A stretch of DNA of 29,691 nucleotides from Hyphomicrobiaceae bacterium (GCA_025359005.1 JANYHP010000118.1:1-29691); one strand, 5' to 3'. Positions 1 through 8,899 are shown, counted from the stretch's first letter. Program-made: numbers and translations. Notes: generated by a model not told the origin, from the sequence alone.

Positions 1-101
1 GGCTCGAAGCTGACGCGATTGACCCGCAACCGCGCTGGCTCGGGCGCCTCGATCACCGGGTCTTGCCAGACTGTGCCCGTGAACCAGTCAGCCGGACCAC
101 G
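1..101 (-). CDS. Partial cupin-domain protein, cut by window edge (mirror copy of 104-484)
   Basis: Read on the minus strand from about position 101, this stretch encodes RGPADWFTGTVWQDPVIEAP and onward to VSFEP, nearly identical to the start of the cupin at 104-484. It is open to the left edge. Compared with that copy there are six base differences. Five fall in third codon positions and are silent, or belong with the sixth to a single Val-to-Ile codon change. This pattern shows the arm has evolved as coding sequence. No start codon or ribosome binding site is available, because upstream of it lies the other arm of the inverted repeat. It is either a true divergent paralogue broken at the junction or a relative's gene joined here by an assembly or amplification chimera. 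Confidence 0.55.
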
Positions 102-213
102 CCGTGTCGGCGCGTGGTCCGGCTGACTGGTTCACGGGCACGGTCTGGCAAGACCCGGTGGTGGAGGCGCCCGAACCGGCGCGGTTGCGGGTCAATCGCG
201 TAAGCTTCGAGCC
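1..213. repeat. Long inverted repeat, ~100-bp arms, 9-bp centre
   Basis: Positions 1-102 are the reverse complement of 112-213 with 94 of the first 100 pairs matching, and the unpaired centre is only 103-111. Both arms are protein coding for the same cupin segment. A palindrome this long with so short a centre is hard to maintain in a living chromosome, so an inverted-duplication chimera near a contig end is a serious alternative. The arms are not identical, which argues against a simple fold-back copy of one molecule. Confidence 0.9.
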
Positions 214-484
214 CGGCGCGCGCACGGCTTGGCATACGCATCCGCTGGGGCAGACTTTGTACGTGCTGTCCGGGACGGGCCGTGCGCAGACGTGGGGCGG
301 TCCGGTGCGTGTGTTGCGACCGGGCGATACGGTTTGGATTCCGCCCGGCGAAAAGCACTGGCATGGGGCGGCGCCCGGCCACGGGATGGTGCATCTGGCG
401 ATGCAGGAGGCGCTGGCCGGCGTCTCCGTCGTATGGCTCGAAAAAGTGGCCGATGACGCTTACAGCGCGGCGCCGGCCGGGTGA
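104..484 (+). CDS. Cupin-domain protein, 5' end probably truncated
   Basis: This is a small single-domain cupin of about 126 residues. The metal-binding motifs are visible as HTHPLGQ (His44, His46, Gln50 counted from the GTG at 104) and PPGEKHWHG (His85, His87). The protein closely resembles a widespread family of roughly 130-residue cupins of uncertain function that begin with a short leader before the conserved KGPADWFTGTV segment. Here that leader of about 12-15 residues is missing, and the inverted-repeat centre sits exactly where it should be. The GTG at 104 lies in the repeat centre and has no ribosome binding site, so it is probably a chance start. The gene ends 19 bases from the convergent gshB stop. 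Function: likely a metal-binding small-molecule enzyme or binding protein; substrate unknown. Confidence 0.75.
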   Translation: MSARGPADWFTGTVWQDPVVEAPEPARLRVNRVSFEPGARTAWHTHPLGQTLYVLSGTGRAQTWGGPVRVLRPGDTVWIPPGEKHWHGAAPGHGMVHLAMQEALAGVSVVWLEKVADDAYSAAPAG

Positions 485-503
485 CCGGCGCTGGGCAGAC
501 GCG

Positions 504-1457
504 TTATGCGCGCCGCTTTTCGATGGCGTTCCAGATCATGGCGGCGATGTCGTTGCCGCCAAATGCTTTTACCTGCCGGATGCCGGTCGGCGACGTGACG
601 TTGATTTCGGTCAGGTAGGGACCGATCACGTCGATGCCGGTAAAGATCAGCCCGCGCCGCTTCAGCTCGGGGCCGAGGCGGGCGCAGATTTCAAGATCGC
701 GCGGGGTCAACTCGGTCGGCACCGGTGTGCCGCCGACGTGCATGTTGGAACGTGTTTCGCCTTCGGCGGGGACGCGGTTGATGGCGCCGGCCGGCTCACC
801 GTCGACGAGGATAATCCGCTTGTCGCCGGCGCGCACCTCGGGGCGGTACTGCTGCACCATGAACGGCTCGCGGAAGACGATGTGGAACAATTCGACCAGC
901 GCGTTGAGATTGCTGTCGCCGTCGCGGATGCGGAACACGGATGCGCCGCCGTTGCCATACAACGGCTTGACGATGATGTCCTTGTAGCGCTCGCGGAATT
1001 CGAGGACATCCTCTGGGTTGCGAGTGACCAAGGTCGGCGGCATCAGGTCGGAGAATTCGAGCACCCAGACCTTTTCCGGGGCATTGCGGACGCTCGAGGG
1101 ATCGTTGACCACCAGTGTCTTGGGGTGGATGCGCTCCAACAGGTGCGTTGTCGTGATATAGGCCATGTCGAACGGCGGGTCCTGGCGGAGCAGCACCACG
1201 TCCCAGGTGGCGAGGTCGATCTTGCGCGGGTTCGACAGCGTGTAGTGGGTGCCGACTTTGTCTTCCACCGTCAGAGTGGAGCCGCGGGCGATCAACCGCT
1301 CGCCGTCCAGCGCGAGTTGCTGGGGCGTATAATAGAACAGCTCGTGGCCACGGTTCTGGGCCTCCAGCAGCAGCGCGAAGGTGCTGTCGCCACGGATGTC
1401 GATCCGGTCGATGGGGTCCATCTGGCAGGCGATTTTCATGCTCTTAGTCAGGCCCAT
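504..1457 (-). CDS. gshB: Glutathione synthase
   Basis: The enzyme joins gamma-glutamylcysteine and glycine with ATP in the cytoplasm, the second step of glutathione synthesis. The 317-residue length and layout fit bacterial GshB. The N-terminal segment contains [20 protein letters not shown] and [10 protein letters not shown]. The central ATP-grasp part has [17 protein letters not shown] and [23 protein letters not shown]. The C-terminal part has [18 protein letters not shown] and the metal-binding end [15 protein letters not shown]. The ATG at 1457 has GGGAG about 8 bases upstream; an internal ATG at 1439 (MKIACQMDP) is also possible and matches the length of many relatives. It is transcribed alone, divergent from the GYF-domain gene. 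No partner gshA is in the window. Confidence 0.96.
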   Translation of the reverse strand: MGLTKSMKIACQMDPIDRIDIRGDSTFALLLEAQNRGHELFYYTPQQLALDGERLIARGSTLTVEDKVGTHYTLSNPRKIDLATWDVVLLRQDPPFDMAYITTTHLLERIHPKTLVVNDPSSVRNAPEKVWVLEFSDLMPPTLVTRNPEDVLEFRERYKDIIVKPLYGNGGASVFRIRDGDSNLNALVELFHIVFREPFMVQQYRPEVRAGDKRIILVDGEPAGAINRVPAEGETRSNMHVGGTPVPTELTPRDLEICARLGPELKRRGLIFTGIDVIGPYLTEINVTSPTGIRQVKAFGGNDIAAMIWNAIEKRRA

Positions 1458-1484
1458 GGTCAGGCTCCCGGCCAGTCCTCGTCA

Positions 1485-1506
1485 GTTTGCAGTGCGGCAT
1501 GCAAAC
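1485..1506. promoter_or_regulatory. Inverted repeat upstream of gshB
   Basis: The arms GTTTGCA and TGCAAAC are perfect 7-base inverted copies with an 8-base spacer, 28 bases upstream of the gshB start in the gshB/GYF divergent gap. It could be an operator or simply a hairpin in the leader. No regulator is encoded next to it, so this is only a candidate site. Confidence 0.3.
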
Positions 1507-1718
1507 GACGCCCGCTCGCAGGTGTCAATGGTGCGCCAATGCGGGGCCGGTCTGTGGCACTGCTGCCCCACTGTTGCCATCTGTCGCCGGTAGGTCACAG
1601 TTGACCGGCCGTGTCCGCCTCAATAGGACGCTACCGAGCGAGTGCCTGGGGCTGCGCCTCGGGCTTGCACTTTATCTACGCCGCGCGTGTTCCGGCTCAT
1701 CGAGATCAGTATCGACAC

Positions 1719-2960
1719 ATGACGGGGCAGCAGGCAGGTGGGGCGTCGGGCGCCGAAGCAGGGCCGGCCGCTCCAGCGGTCGCGTGGTACGTGGGCCGCG
1801 AGGGCCAGCAGTACGGTCCCGTCGGCGACGCCGAATTCCAAGACCTGCTGAAATCGGGCCAAATTCTGCCGACCGACTTGGTGTGGCGCGATGGCCTCGC
1901 CGAGTGGGTCGCGGCCGCTACTCTGCGGGCGCAGGACGCGCCGCGAGCTCCGCTGCCGCCACCGGCGCCGGTCGTGCCACAGCAGGCAGAGCGGCCAGCC
2001 GTCACGACCGGGGCGCCGGCCGCGAGCCGAACGCCACAGCCGACGGAACCGAGTGAGAGTGCCAGACCCAAGCGGCAGGCGACACGCAAAGCCGCCGTCA
2101 AACGCGAGGGCAAGGCGCGGCGGTCGGTTGGCATCCTGCGCGGACTCGCCTGGACGGCGATCATCTTGTTTTTTGCACTCACGTTGGGGGCTGCGTACTT
2201 CGTCGTCGCTGGCGACAAGACGCTGGCGCGAATGGCAACTGTGCTGATCCCAAGCTTTGGAGAGCGCCTTCCGGTGACCGCCCCGCTCGGTGGCTACGCG
2301 GCTTCGCCGGAGGCGACAGATCAGGCGATGCAACGCAGCCTGCTCTGGCAGGTGCTCAAGAAGGATCATGCCGACTGGTACGCCGAGCGCGTGCAGGAGG
2401 CTGCGTCGGCGGCGCAGGCGGGCAAACCGGAAGGTGAGATCACAACTGCGCTGATGCAGGCCGTGGTCAAGCTCAGGCGCAAATATGCGGGAGATGCGAT
2501 ATCGGCGCCGATCGTGCGCCTCAAATCGATTGCCTCATTGTTCGTGACCGCACTTGGGCGGTTGAAGGCCTTGAACGTCGACACGTGCGCGCAATTCGTC
2601 ACTGCTGGCGAGAGCGCGCCCGCGGTCGTCGCGCTATTGCAGGGGCCGGAGCATTCCGGCTTGATCCAGGCGGAGCTTGCAGCAATTTTTGAAGGCATAG
2701 CCGAGGGGCGCCGGACGCCGCGGGTGTATCCGCAGCCGCGCCAAGCGGACTATGATCAACTCGTTGCGGCGTTGAAAGAGAAGGGATGGCAAAAGGCCGA
2801 CTTTGAGCTGTTTGCCGACAGTCAGCGGCTGGCGCAGTCGCCGTCGGACACGGTGTGCCGCCTGGTGACGGATTGGTTCGAAGCGCAGCTCGCGATCAAA
2901 GAACCGGATGTTCAGCTGCGCCTCATCGTCGACAGCCTGAAGCCCGTCGTCGCCGGATAG
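1719..2960 (+). CDS. GYF-domain membrane protein of unknown function
   Basis: From the ATG at 1719 this encodes 413 residues. Residues about 22-71 form a GYF_2 domain (WYVGREGQQYGPVGDAEF, then LPTDLVWRDGLAEWV), a fold usually found at the N-terminus of bacterial membrane proteins and thought to bind proline-rich or disordered partners. Residues 72-135 are an Ala/Pro-rich, then Arg/Lys-rich linker. Residues about 142-164 are a single membrane helix. The remaining ~250 residues match no family I recognise; they look alpha-helical, with two cysteines, and should lie outside the membrane. The reading frame is open back to a GTG at 1611, but those extra 36 residues do not resemble a domain, and GYF_2 normally sits at the start. 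The gene is convergent with kynureninase, 15 bases away. Confidence 0.8.
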   Translation: MTGQQAGGASGAEAGPAAPAVAWYVGREGQQYGPVGDAEFQDLLKSGQILPTDLVWRDGLAEWVAAATLRAQDAPRAPLPPPAPVVPQQAERPAVTTGAPAASRTPQPTEPSESARPKRQATRKAAVKREGKARRSVGILRGLAWTAIILFFALTLGAAYFVVAGDKTLARMATVLIPSFGERLPVTAPLGGYAASPEATDQAMQRSLLWQVLKKDHADWYAERVQEAASAAQAGKPEGEITTALMQAVVKLRRKYAGDAISAPIVRLKSIASLFVTALGRLKALNVDTCAQFVTAGESAPAVVALLQGPEHSGLIQAELAAIFEGIAEGRRTPRVYPQPRQADYDQLVAALKEKGWQKADFELFADSQRLAQSPSDTVCRLVTDWFEAQLAIKEPDVQLRLIVDSLKPVVAG

Positions 2961-2975
2961 TTCGGTGTGGCGCCG

Positions 2976-4208
2976 TCACGTCACGGCGCCGGACTCCGGG
3001 GGGGCGAAATTTTTCCAATCGCTTTTGTGCATGATGTCGTCGATTGCCTCGACGGCATCGAAAACGTCCACGAACCGCACGTAGAGCGGCCCGAACCCGA
3101 ACCGCATGACGTCGGGGGCGCGGAAGTCGCCAATGACACCGCGCGCGATCAACGCTTGCATGATGCGATAGCTTTCGGCGTGGGTGATCGAGACGTGGTT
3201 GCCGCGGCGGGCGCCGTCACGGGACGCGGACAGTCCGAAGCCGAGCCTTGCGAGCCGCTCGTCGTAGAGCTTGATCATCAAATCGCCGAGGGCGCGCCCC
3301 TTGGCTTGGACGGCTGACATGGCAATCCCATCGTAGGCTTCGAGGGCTGTTTCGAAGGCGAGCAGCGACAGCATCGGTGGCGTGGAGCAGAGCATGGCCT
3401 TGATGCCGTCGGCACGTTCGAAGTCGTGCCTGAAGGCGAACGGCGCCTTGTGGCTATACCAGCCCGTGAGGGGTGACTGAAGGTGCGTGTGGTGGCGTTC
3501 GGCGACGTAGATGTGCGACGGCGCGCCGGGGCCGCCGTTGAGAAATTTGTAGCCGCAGCCGACGGCAAAATCAGCCCGATCGCGGTCAAGGTGCAGTTCT
3601 ACCGCGCCGCTCGAATGGGCGAGGTCCCAGACGATCAAGGCGCCGGCTGCATGGGCCGCCGCGGTGGTTGCCGCCATGTCCTGGATCTCGGCGGTGCGGT
3701 AATTGACATGGCTCAATTCGACGACAGCCGTATCCCTGTCGATGGTGGCCGCGATCGCGCCGGCGGGTGCGTATCGCACCGACAACCCGAATGTCTCCGC
3801 AATGCTGTCGACGATATGATTGTCCGAGGGGAAGTTGCCACGTTCGGCCACGATCGTGCGGCGATCCGGGCGCATGCGGACGGCGGCGACGACGGCCTTG
3901 TAGAGATTGATCGAGATTGTATCGGTGATCGTCACCTGATGGGGGGCGGCGCCGAGCATCGGGGCCATTTTGGCGCCGATGCGCCCGGGGGCTTCGAACC
4001 AGCCGGCCGCGTTCCAGGAGCGGATGAGCCCGCGTCCCCATTCCTCTTCGATGACGTGGGCAACGCGCTGAGCCACGCCCTTCGGCACAGCGCCGAGCGA
4101 ATTTCCGTCCAGATAATTGACGCCGTCGGGCAACGCAAAGCGGGCGCGCGCATGGGCCAAGGCATCCGCCGCGTCAAGCGCGGTGCAGTCGCTGCGTGTG
4201 GTCGGCAT
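2976..4208 (-). CDS. kynU: Kynureninase
   Basis: A PLP enzyme that cleaves kynurenine to anthranilate and alanine in tryptophan breakdown. The 410 residues are full length. Family hallmarks are LDGNSLGAVPKG (about 33-44), the PLP-phosphate-contacting TDTISINLYK (95-104), FPSDNHIVDS, WDLAHSSGAVE with Asp195, and the Schiff-base lysine Lys221 in GCGYKFLNGGPGAP. The end GFGPLYVRFVDVFDAVEAIDDIM is also typical. It follows the alpha/beta hydrolase gene by 55 bases on the same strand and is probably cotranscribed with it. Neither tryptophan 2,3-dioxygenase (kynA) nor the usual metal-dependent formamidase (kynB) is in the window. The start ATG at 4208 has only a modest AGAG upstream. Confidence 0.95.
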   Translation of the reverse strand: MPTTRSDCTALDAADALAHARARFALPDGVNYLDGNSLGAVPKGVAQRVAHVIEEEWGRGLIRSWNAAGWFEAPGRIGAKMAPMLGAAPHQVTITDTISINLYKAVVAAVRMRPDRRTIVAERGNFPSDNHIVDSIAETFGLSVRYAPAGAIAATIDRDTAVVELSHVNYRTAEIQDMAATTAAAHAAGALIVWDLAHSSGAVELHLDRDRADFAVGCGYKFLNGGPGAPSHIYVAERHHTHLQSPLTGWYSHKAPFAFRHDFERADGIKAMLCSTPPMLSLLAFETALEAYDGIAMSAVQAKGRALGDLMIKLYDERLARLGFGLSASRDGARRGNHVSITHAESYRIMQALIARGVIGDFRAPDVMRFGFGPLYVRFVDVFDAVEAIDDIMHKSDWKNFAPPESGAVT

Positions 4209-4263
4209 CGGCGTGTCTCTGTTGACTGTGGTCAGATCAGGCGGTCTTGACGACTATCGCCGC

Positions 4264-5163
4264 TCAGGCTGCCGAGGGCAATCGACAGAGCTGTTGGACG
4301 GCCGAAATGAAGGCGGCCGGTTGTTCGTAGGCCACCCAGTGGCCGGCGTCGGGTATGGTAACGGTTTCGAGTTCGGGGTGATGTTGGGCCAAAATGGCGT
4401 AACGCGCTTCGACGCTGGGCGTGGCGAGCACGTCTCGAGCGCCCCAGATGGCGCGGAGCGGCGCCGTGACGTGCGGCAACGTCTCGGGGATCTGTGCCGT
4501 TGCCGCGAAGGCGCGGGATCTGAAGCGCGCGCGATGGATATTTGCGGCGTGCGTGTAGATCGCCAGCGGGTCGATGCGCCTGGGGTCGGAGAACATCAGG
4601 CTTGCAAGGTTTTTTGCGTGCACGGCGTCGCGCTCGGCTTGAGGCATCGTCGAGCGCTCGCGGTCGAATTCGATATGATTGTGGGGGAGCCCGAGGGCCG
4701 CACAGCCGCAGATCGTGAACGTCGCGAGCCGGTCGCCCAAGTCGGCGGCCGTGTAAACGCCGACGTTGGCGCCGAAGGAAAAGCCGATCAGGTGCAAAGG
4801 CTGTTGGTCGTGAAACAGTTGCCGGATGCCGGCGGCGACGACGGCGCCGGCGGTGGCCGGGGTATGTGGGGGATGGGGCATGGCGCTGTCGCCAAGCCCG
4901 GGCAGGTCGGCGGCCCACACTTCGGTGATCGTCGCGAGGGCGGGGATCACCTTGATCCAATGGGTCCACGATCCCGAACCGCCGTGCAGGAGGACAATTG
5001 GGGGCACGCCTGGCGCGGCTGTGCCCCAGCGATGCCAGACCATGGTGCCGTCTCCGCACGGCGTTTCCAGACGCGCGGCGGCCGCTGCCATCGTTGCCAC
5101 GATCGCGCTCGGTGGCGCGGTCCAGTCGTCAAAATCCAGGGTGCTTTGCGGTTGGTCTGGCAT
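4264..5163 (-). CDS. Alpha/beta-fold hydrolase
   Basis: This is a cytoplasmic hydrolase of 299 residues with a complete catalytic set: nucleophile Ser129 in GFSFG, acid Asp244 in WGARDVL, and His275 in DAGHW. The oxyanion strand reads [13 protein letters not shown] (about 58-69), followed by [12 protein letters not shown]. The overall pattern is of meta-cleavage-product hydrolase/haloperoxidase-like members, which act on C-C, ester or amide bonds; the substrate cannot be read from sequence. It lies 55 bases upstream of kynureninase in the same direction, which raises the possibility that it serves as a kynurenine formamidase. The ATG at 5163 has GAGGGAG 6 bases upstream. The start is 184 bases from the divergent ABC transporter operon. 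Confidence 0.85.
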   Translation of the reverse strand: MPDQPQSTLDFDDWTAPPSAIVATMAAAAARLETPCGDGTMVWHRWGTAAPGVPPIVLLHGGSGSWTHWIKVIPALATITEVWAADLPGLGDSAMPHPPHTPATAGAVVAAGIRQLFHDQQPLHLIGFSFGANVGVYTAADLGDRLATFTICGCAALGLPHNHIEFDRERSTMPQAERDAVHAKNLASLMFSDPRRIDPLAIYTHAANIHRARFRSRAFAATAQIPETLPHVTAPLRAIWGARDVLATPSVEARYAILAQHHPELETVTIPDAGHWVAYEQPAAFISAVQQLCRLPSAA

Positions 5164-5347
5164 GGTTTCTCCCTCATGCGGCAGGGGCCGATACCATGAG
5201 GTCGGGCGCGCGATCCAGTGTGCGGGTGATCACTGTTGCCGTTTCCACTTGCGGGTCCTGCCGCGGCGTGCGGTTATCGGCGGGCAAAGTAACTGCAACG
5301 AGGGACCGCCTGCCACTTGGCGAAAGGTTCGGGCCCGAGGAGAACGC

Positions 5348-6400
5348 ATGGCTTCTGTCGATATCAAGGACGTCCGAAAATCCTATGGCCCCGTGGAGGT
5401 GCTGCACGGTGTGTCGGTGCCGATCAAAAACGGGGAATTCGTGGTTCTCGTAGGGCCATCGGGCTGCGGGAAGTCTACTTTGCTGCGCATGATCGCCGGG
5501 CTCGAGTCGATCACCGGCGGCACGGTTTCCATCGGCGACCGGGTGGTGAACAATATCCATCCGAAGGAACGCGATATTGCGATGGTGTTCCAGAACTATG
5601 CGCTCTATCCGCACATGACCGTCGAAGACAACATGGCGTTCTCGCTCAAGCTGAAGGGGACGGACAAGGCGACCATCAAGGCGCAGGTCGACAAGGCCGC
5701 TGGAATTCTCGGGCTCGGAAAGCTGCTCGACAGATATCCACGCCAGCTCTCAGGTGGACAGCGTCAGCGCGTGGCGATGGGCCGTGCGATCGTGCGCGAT
5801 CCGCAGGTGTTCCTATTCGACGAGCCGCTGTCGAACCTGGATGCGAAATTGCGCGTCGCCATGCGCGCTGAAATAAAGGAACTTCACCAACGCCTGAAGA
5901 CGACGACAATCTACGTCACGCACGACCAGATCGAGGCGATGACGATGGCCGACAAGATCGTGGTCATGCACGACGGCGACATCGAGCAGATCGGTGCGCC
6001 ACTTGACCTCTATGACCATCCGCAAAACCAGTTCGTCGCCGGTTTCATCGGGTCGCCGTCGATGAATTTCATCCCGGGGACGCTCAAGGGTGGCGTGGTG
6101 GAGACGGCCAGCGGCGCGAAGCTGCCGCTGGGCAAAGCTTCGACGGCCGGTGAGGGGCGGGCAGTGACGTACGGCGTGCGTCCGGAACACTTCACAATCG
6201 CCGACGATGGCGTGGACGCAGAAGTGATCGTTGTCGAACCGACCGGATCGGAAACGCAGCTCGTTGCCAAGATGGCCGGCCACGATATCGTCGCGATCTT
6301 CCGGGAACGTTACGATTTCAAGCCTGGACAGAAGGTCAAGCTGAAGCCGCAGGCGGATGTCGTCCACCTGTTCGACAAGGAGAGCGGAAAGCGGATCTGA
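5348..6400 (+). CDS. Sugar/polyol-type ABC transporter ATP-binding protein (UgpC/MsmK-like)
   Basis: The 350-residue ATPase powers the importer encoded by the next three genes. Walker A is GPSGCGKST (36-44), the Q-loop is Gln82 in [11 protein letters not shown], the signature is LSGGQ (134-138), Walker B is VFLFDEP (154-160) and the switch is His192. The C-terminal ~110 residues form the TOBE/regulatory domain typical of the carbohydrate CUT1 group (GVRPEHF, then VVEPTGSE). The frame stays open far upstream, but the ATG at 5348 has GAGGAG 5 bases before it and begins exactly where relatives begin. It is the first gene of the operon. The order ATPase, binding protein, permeases is unusual but not rare. 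Confidence 0.93.
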   Translation: MASVDIKDVRKSYGPVEVLHGVSVPIKNGEFVVLVGPSGCGKSTLLRMIAGLESITGGTVSIGDRVVNNIHPKERDIAMVFQNYALYPHMTVEDNMAFSLKLKGTDKATIKAQVDKAAGILGLGKLLDRYPRQLSGGQRQRVAMGRAIVRDPQVFLFDEPLSNLDAKLRVAMRAEIKELHQRLKTTTIYVTHDQIEAMTMADKIVVMHDGDIEQIGAPLDLYDHPQNQFVAGFIGSPSMNFIPGTLKGGVVETASGAKLPLGKASTAGEGRAVTYGVRPEHFTIADDGVDAEVIVVEPTGSETQLVAKMAGHDIVAIFRERYDFKPGQKVKLKPQADVVHLFDKESGKRI

Positions 6401-6462
6401 CGCCAATCACGAAGACGACCAAAAAAATAGACACTGGAAACGCTATCGGAAGGAAATCTCGC

Positions 6463-7800
6463 ATGACGAACTCGAAGTTCTCACGTCGCTCGCTGCTGAA
6501 GGGTACGGCTGCGGCCAGCACCGGCATCCTCGGTGGGACCGACCTGCTGCAATTTGCGACGGCCTGGGCGCAGGACGCAAAATGGAAACCGGAAGCTGGC
6601 GCCAAGTTGAACGTGCTGCGTTGGAAGCGGTTCGTGGTCGCGGAAGATGAAGCTTTCACGGCGATGGTGCAGGCGTTCAGCAAAGCCACCGGCATCGAGG
6701 TCAATGTCACCAACGAATCGTTTGACGACATTCAGCCCAAGGCATCGGTTGCCGCGAACACCGGCCAGGGTCCGGATCTCGTCTGGGGTCTGCATTCGCT
6801 GCCGCATCTTTTCCCCGATAAGGTCGCCGATCTGAGCGATGTCGCGGACTATCTTGGCAAGAAGTACGGTGGCTGGGTTCCGGCGGCCGAGGGTACGTGC
6901 AAAAAAGACGGTAAATGGATCGGCATCCCGGTCGCCTTCAACGGTGGTTACATGAACTACCGCGTCAAAGCGATGAACGACGCGGGATTCAAGGAGTTTC
7001 CGAAGGATACCGCCGGGTTCCTCGAACTTTGCAAGGCGATGAAAGCCAAGGGCACGCCGCCCGGCTTTGCGCTCGGCCATGCGACGGGTGACGCCAATGC
7101 CTGGCTGCACTGGGTGCTGTGGTCGCACGGCGGGTATCTGATCGACAAGGACAACAAGGTTTCGATCAATTCGGCCGAGACCGCCAAGTCACTGGAATAC
7201 TGCAAGGCGTTGTACGAAACGTTCATTCCCGGCACGGCGTCGTGGAACGACAGCTCGAACAACAAGGCGTTTCTGTCCGGTGAGTTGTACCTGACTTCGA
7301 ACGGCATTTCGATCTATGCGGCGGCGCAGGCCGACGCCGCCAAGGGCGACGCCAAGATGAAGGCGATCGCCGACGACATGGACCATGGGTTGTTCCCGGT
7401 CGGTCCGGTCGGCAAGCCGCAGGAACTGCAGCTTTGCTTCCCGATCCTGCAGTTCAAATATTCGAAGGTTCCGGATGCCGGCAAAGCATTCATCGCGTTC
7501 ATGATGGAAGCGGCGCAATATGGCCCGTGGCTGTCGGCGGCGGTCGGTTATCTGACGCAACCGTTGAACGAATACGAGAAGTTGCCGTTCTGGACGGCAG
7601 ACGCGAAGCGTACGGTGTTCCGCGATTGCGCCAAGCGCTCGCTGACGGCGGCGGGGATCGGTCAGATGGACGAGAAGGCAGCTTCGGCAATCGCCGACTT
7701 CGTTGTCGTCGACATGTACGCTGCCTACTGCACCGGCGGCGCCGATCTCAAGGGTGCCATCGCGCAGGCCGAACGGTCGGCCAAGCGGTTGTATCGTTGA
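6463..7800 (+). CDS. Extracellular solute-binding protein family 1, Tat-exported
   Basis: This is the periplasmic binding component of the adjacent CUT1-like importer, 445 residues. The N-terminus carries a twin-arginine signal (SRRSLLKG at 7-14), a hydrophobic stretch and a likely cleavage after AWA (about residue 36), so it should be exported folded. The mature protein has the family 1 pattern: LNVLRWKRF, then GIEVNVTNESFDDIQPKASVAANTG, GPDLVWGLHSLPHLFPDKVADL and, further on, GIPVAFNGGYMNYR. These resemble sugar, glycerol-phosphate or polyamine binders, but the ligand cannot be assigned. AAGGA lies upstream of the ATG at 6463. It is 62 bases from the ATPase stop. A strong hairpin separates it from the permease genes. 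Confidence 0.92.
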   Translation: MTNSKFSRRSLLKGTAAASTGILGGTDLLQFATAWAQDAKWKPEAGAKLNVLRWKRFVVAEDEAFTAMVQAFSKATGIEVNVTNESFDDIQPKASVAANTGQGPDLVWGLHSLPHLFPDKVADLSDVADYLGKKYGGWVPAAEGTCKKDGKWIGIPVAFNGGYMNYRVKAMNDAGFKEFPKDTAGFLELCKAMKAKGTPPGFALGHATGDANAWLHWVLWSHGGYLIDKDNKVSINSAETAKSLEYCKALYETFIPGTASWNDSSNNKAFLSGELYLTSNGISIYAAAQADAAKGDAKMKAIADDMDHGLFPVGPVGKPQELQLCFPILQFKYSKVPDAGKAFIAFMMEAAQYGPWLSAAVGYLTQPLNEYEKLPFWTADAKRTVFRDCAKRSLTAAGIGQMDEKAASAIADFVVVDMYAAYCTGGADLKGAIAQAERSAKRLYR

Positions 7801-7806
7801 GCCGAC

Positions 7807-7889
7807 GAGGCGTCGTATCGCGGCGCCTCAATTCGACGGTTTCAAGCCGACGAAACTTATGCGGCGGGGCCATGTCCCCGCCGCATAGG
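7807..7889 (+). promoter_or_regulatory. Two tandem hairpins after the binding-protein gene
   Basis: The first hairpin pairs 7807-7815 with 7821-7829 (GAGGCG with CGCCTC plus three inner pairs, one of them G-T). The second is stronger: ATGCGGCGGGG at 7859-7869 pairs perfectly with 7876-7886 around a 6-base loop, and U-A, U-G and C-G pairs extend the base of the stem. No T-run follows, so it is not a classic intrinsic terminator. Its position between binding-protein and permease genes is typical of structures that protect the upstream mRNA from 3' decay. Confidence 0.7.
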
Positions 7890-7939
7890 CGCAGCAGCGG
7901 CGGCGATGGCTGTTGGCACGACATGAGAACCAAACAGAG

Positions 7940-8899
7940 ATGACCGACGTGACACTTGTTCGTGAGACAGCGCGCCCGGCGATGCGTGAGCCGACGCAAT
8001 GGGAACGGCTGCGATCCAATCGCGATTGGCTTGGTTTCTGGTTCATGGTGCCGGCGATGGGCATTCTGACGCTGTTTCTGGGCTATCCGCTGTTTCTGGG
8101 TGTGTGGCTGTCGTTCACGGATACCAAGATCGGTCGAGCGGGCAAGTTCATCGGGCTTGAGAACTACGAGTGGCTGCTCGACGACAGGATCTTCTGGCTG
8201 TCGGTGACGAACACCCTCATCTATACGATCGTGGCCAGTGCCGCGAAATTCGCGATCGGGCTCTATCTGGCGCTGCTCCTCAACAAGCATATGCCATTCA
8301 AGGCGATCATCCGCGCCATCGTCCTCATTCCATTCATCGTGCCGACGGTGCTGTCGGCGATCGCCTTCTGGTGGATCTACGACAGCCAGTTCTCGATCAT
8401 TTCGTGGGCACTGCGTAAGGCGGGGTGGATCACGACGAACATCAATTTTCTCGGTGACCCGTGGAACGCGCGCTGGGCGACGATCTTCGCCAATGTGTGG
8501 CGTGGCATACCGTTCGTGGCGATCACACTGCTGGCCGGCCTGCAGACGGTTTCGCCCTCGCTCTACGAGGCGGCGACGCTGGACGGGGCGAGCGGCTGGC
8601 AGCGGTTCCGCTACATCACGTATCCGATCCTGACGCCGATCATCGCCGTTGTGATGACGTTCTCGGTGTTGTTCACGTTCACGGATTTCCAGCTGATATG
8701 GGCTCTAACGCGCGGCGGGCCGGTGAATGCAACGCATCTGATGGCGACGCTCTCCTATCAGCGCGCCATTCTCGGCGGCAACATGGGAGAGGGTGCGGCG
8801 ATCGCGACGGCGATGATCCCGTTCCTGCTGTTCGCGGTTCTGGTGTCCTGGTTCGGTCTGCAGCGCCGCAAGTGGCAGCAAGGGGTTGGCAATGACTGA
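7940..8899 (+). CDS. ABC transporter permease, MalF/UgpA-like
   Basis: The first inner-membrane subunit of the CUT1-like importer, 319 residues. After a cytoplasmic start it has about six membrane helices (for example FWFMVPAMGILTLFLGYPLFL at about 33-53). The ATPase-contacting EAA loop is YEAATLDGASGWQRFRYITYP (209-229). The ATG at 7940 is chosen because it starts MTDVTL, about 30 residues before the first helix; a TTG at 7913 would add nine residues. Neither has a strong ribosome binding site. Its last 8 bases overlap the next permease (ATGACTGA), implying coupled translation. Confidence 0.92.
   Translation: MTDVTLVRETARPAMREPTQWERLRSNRDWLGFWFMVPAMGILTLFLGYPLFLGVWLSFTDTKIGRAGKFIGLENYEWLLDDRIFWLSVTNTLIYTIVASAAKFAIGLYLALLLNKHMPFKAIIRAIVLIPFIVPTVLSAIAFWWIYDSQFSIISWALRKAGWITTNINFLGDPWNARWATIFANVWRGIPFVAITLLAGLQTVSPSLYEAATLDGASGWQRFRYITYPILTPIIAVVMTFSVLFTFTDFQLIWALTRGGPVNATHLMATLSYQRAILGGNMGEGAAIATAMIPFLLFAVLVSWFGLQRRKWQQGVGND

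Noticed and set aside
53..394. 113-codon minus-strand frame over the cupin gene
   Set aside because: It is in a different frame from the cupin segment encoded by the left arm and is Arg-rich, as expected for a shadow.
282..1604. 440-codon open frame on the plus strand opposite gshB
   Set aside because: It lies antisense to a complete glutathione synthase, its composition is that of a GC-rich shadow frame, and no domain is visible.
4826..5347. Long N-terminal extension of the CUT1-like ATPase frame
   Set aside because: It runs antisense through the hydrolase gene; the ATG at 5348 has a clear ribosome binding site and matches the family start.
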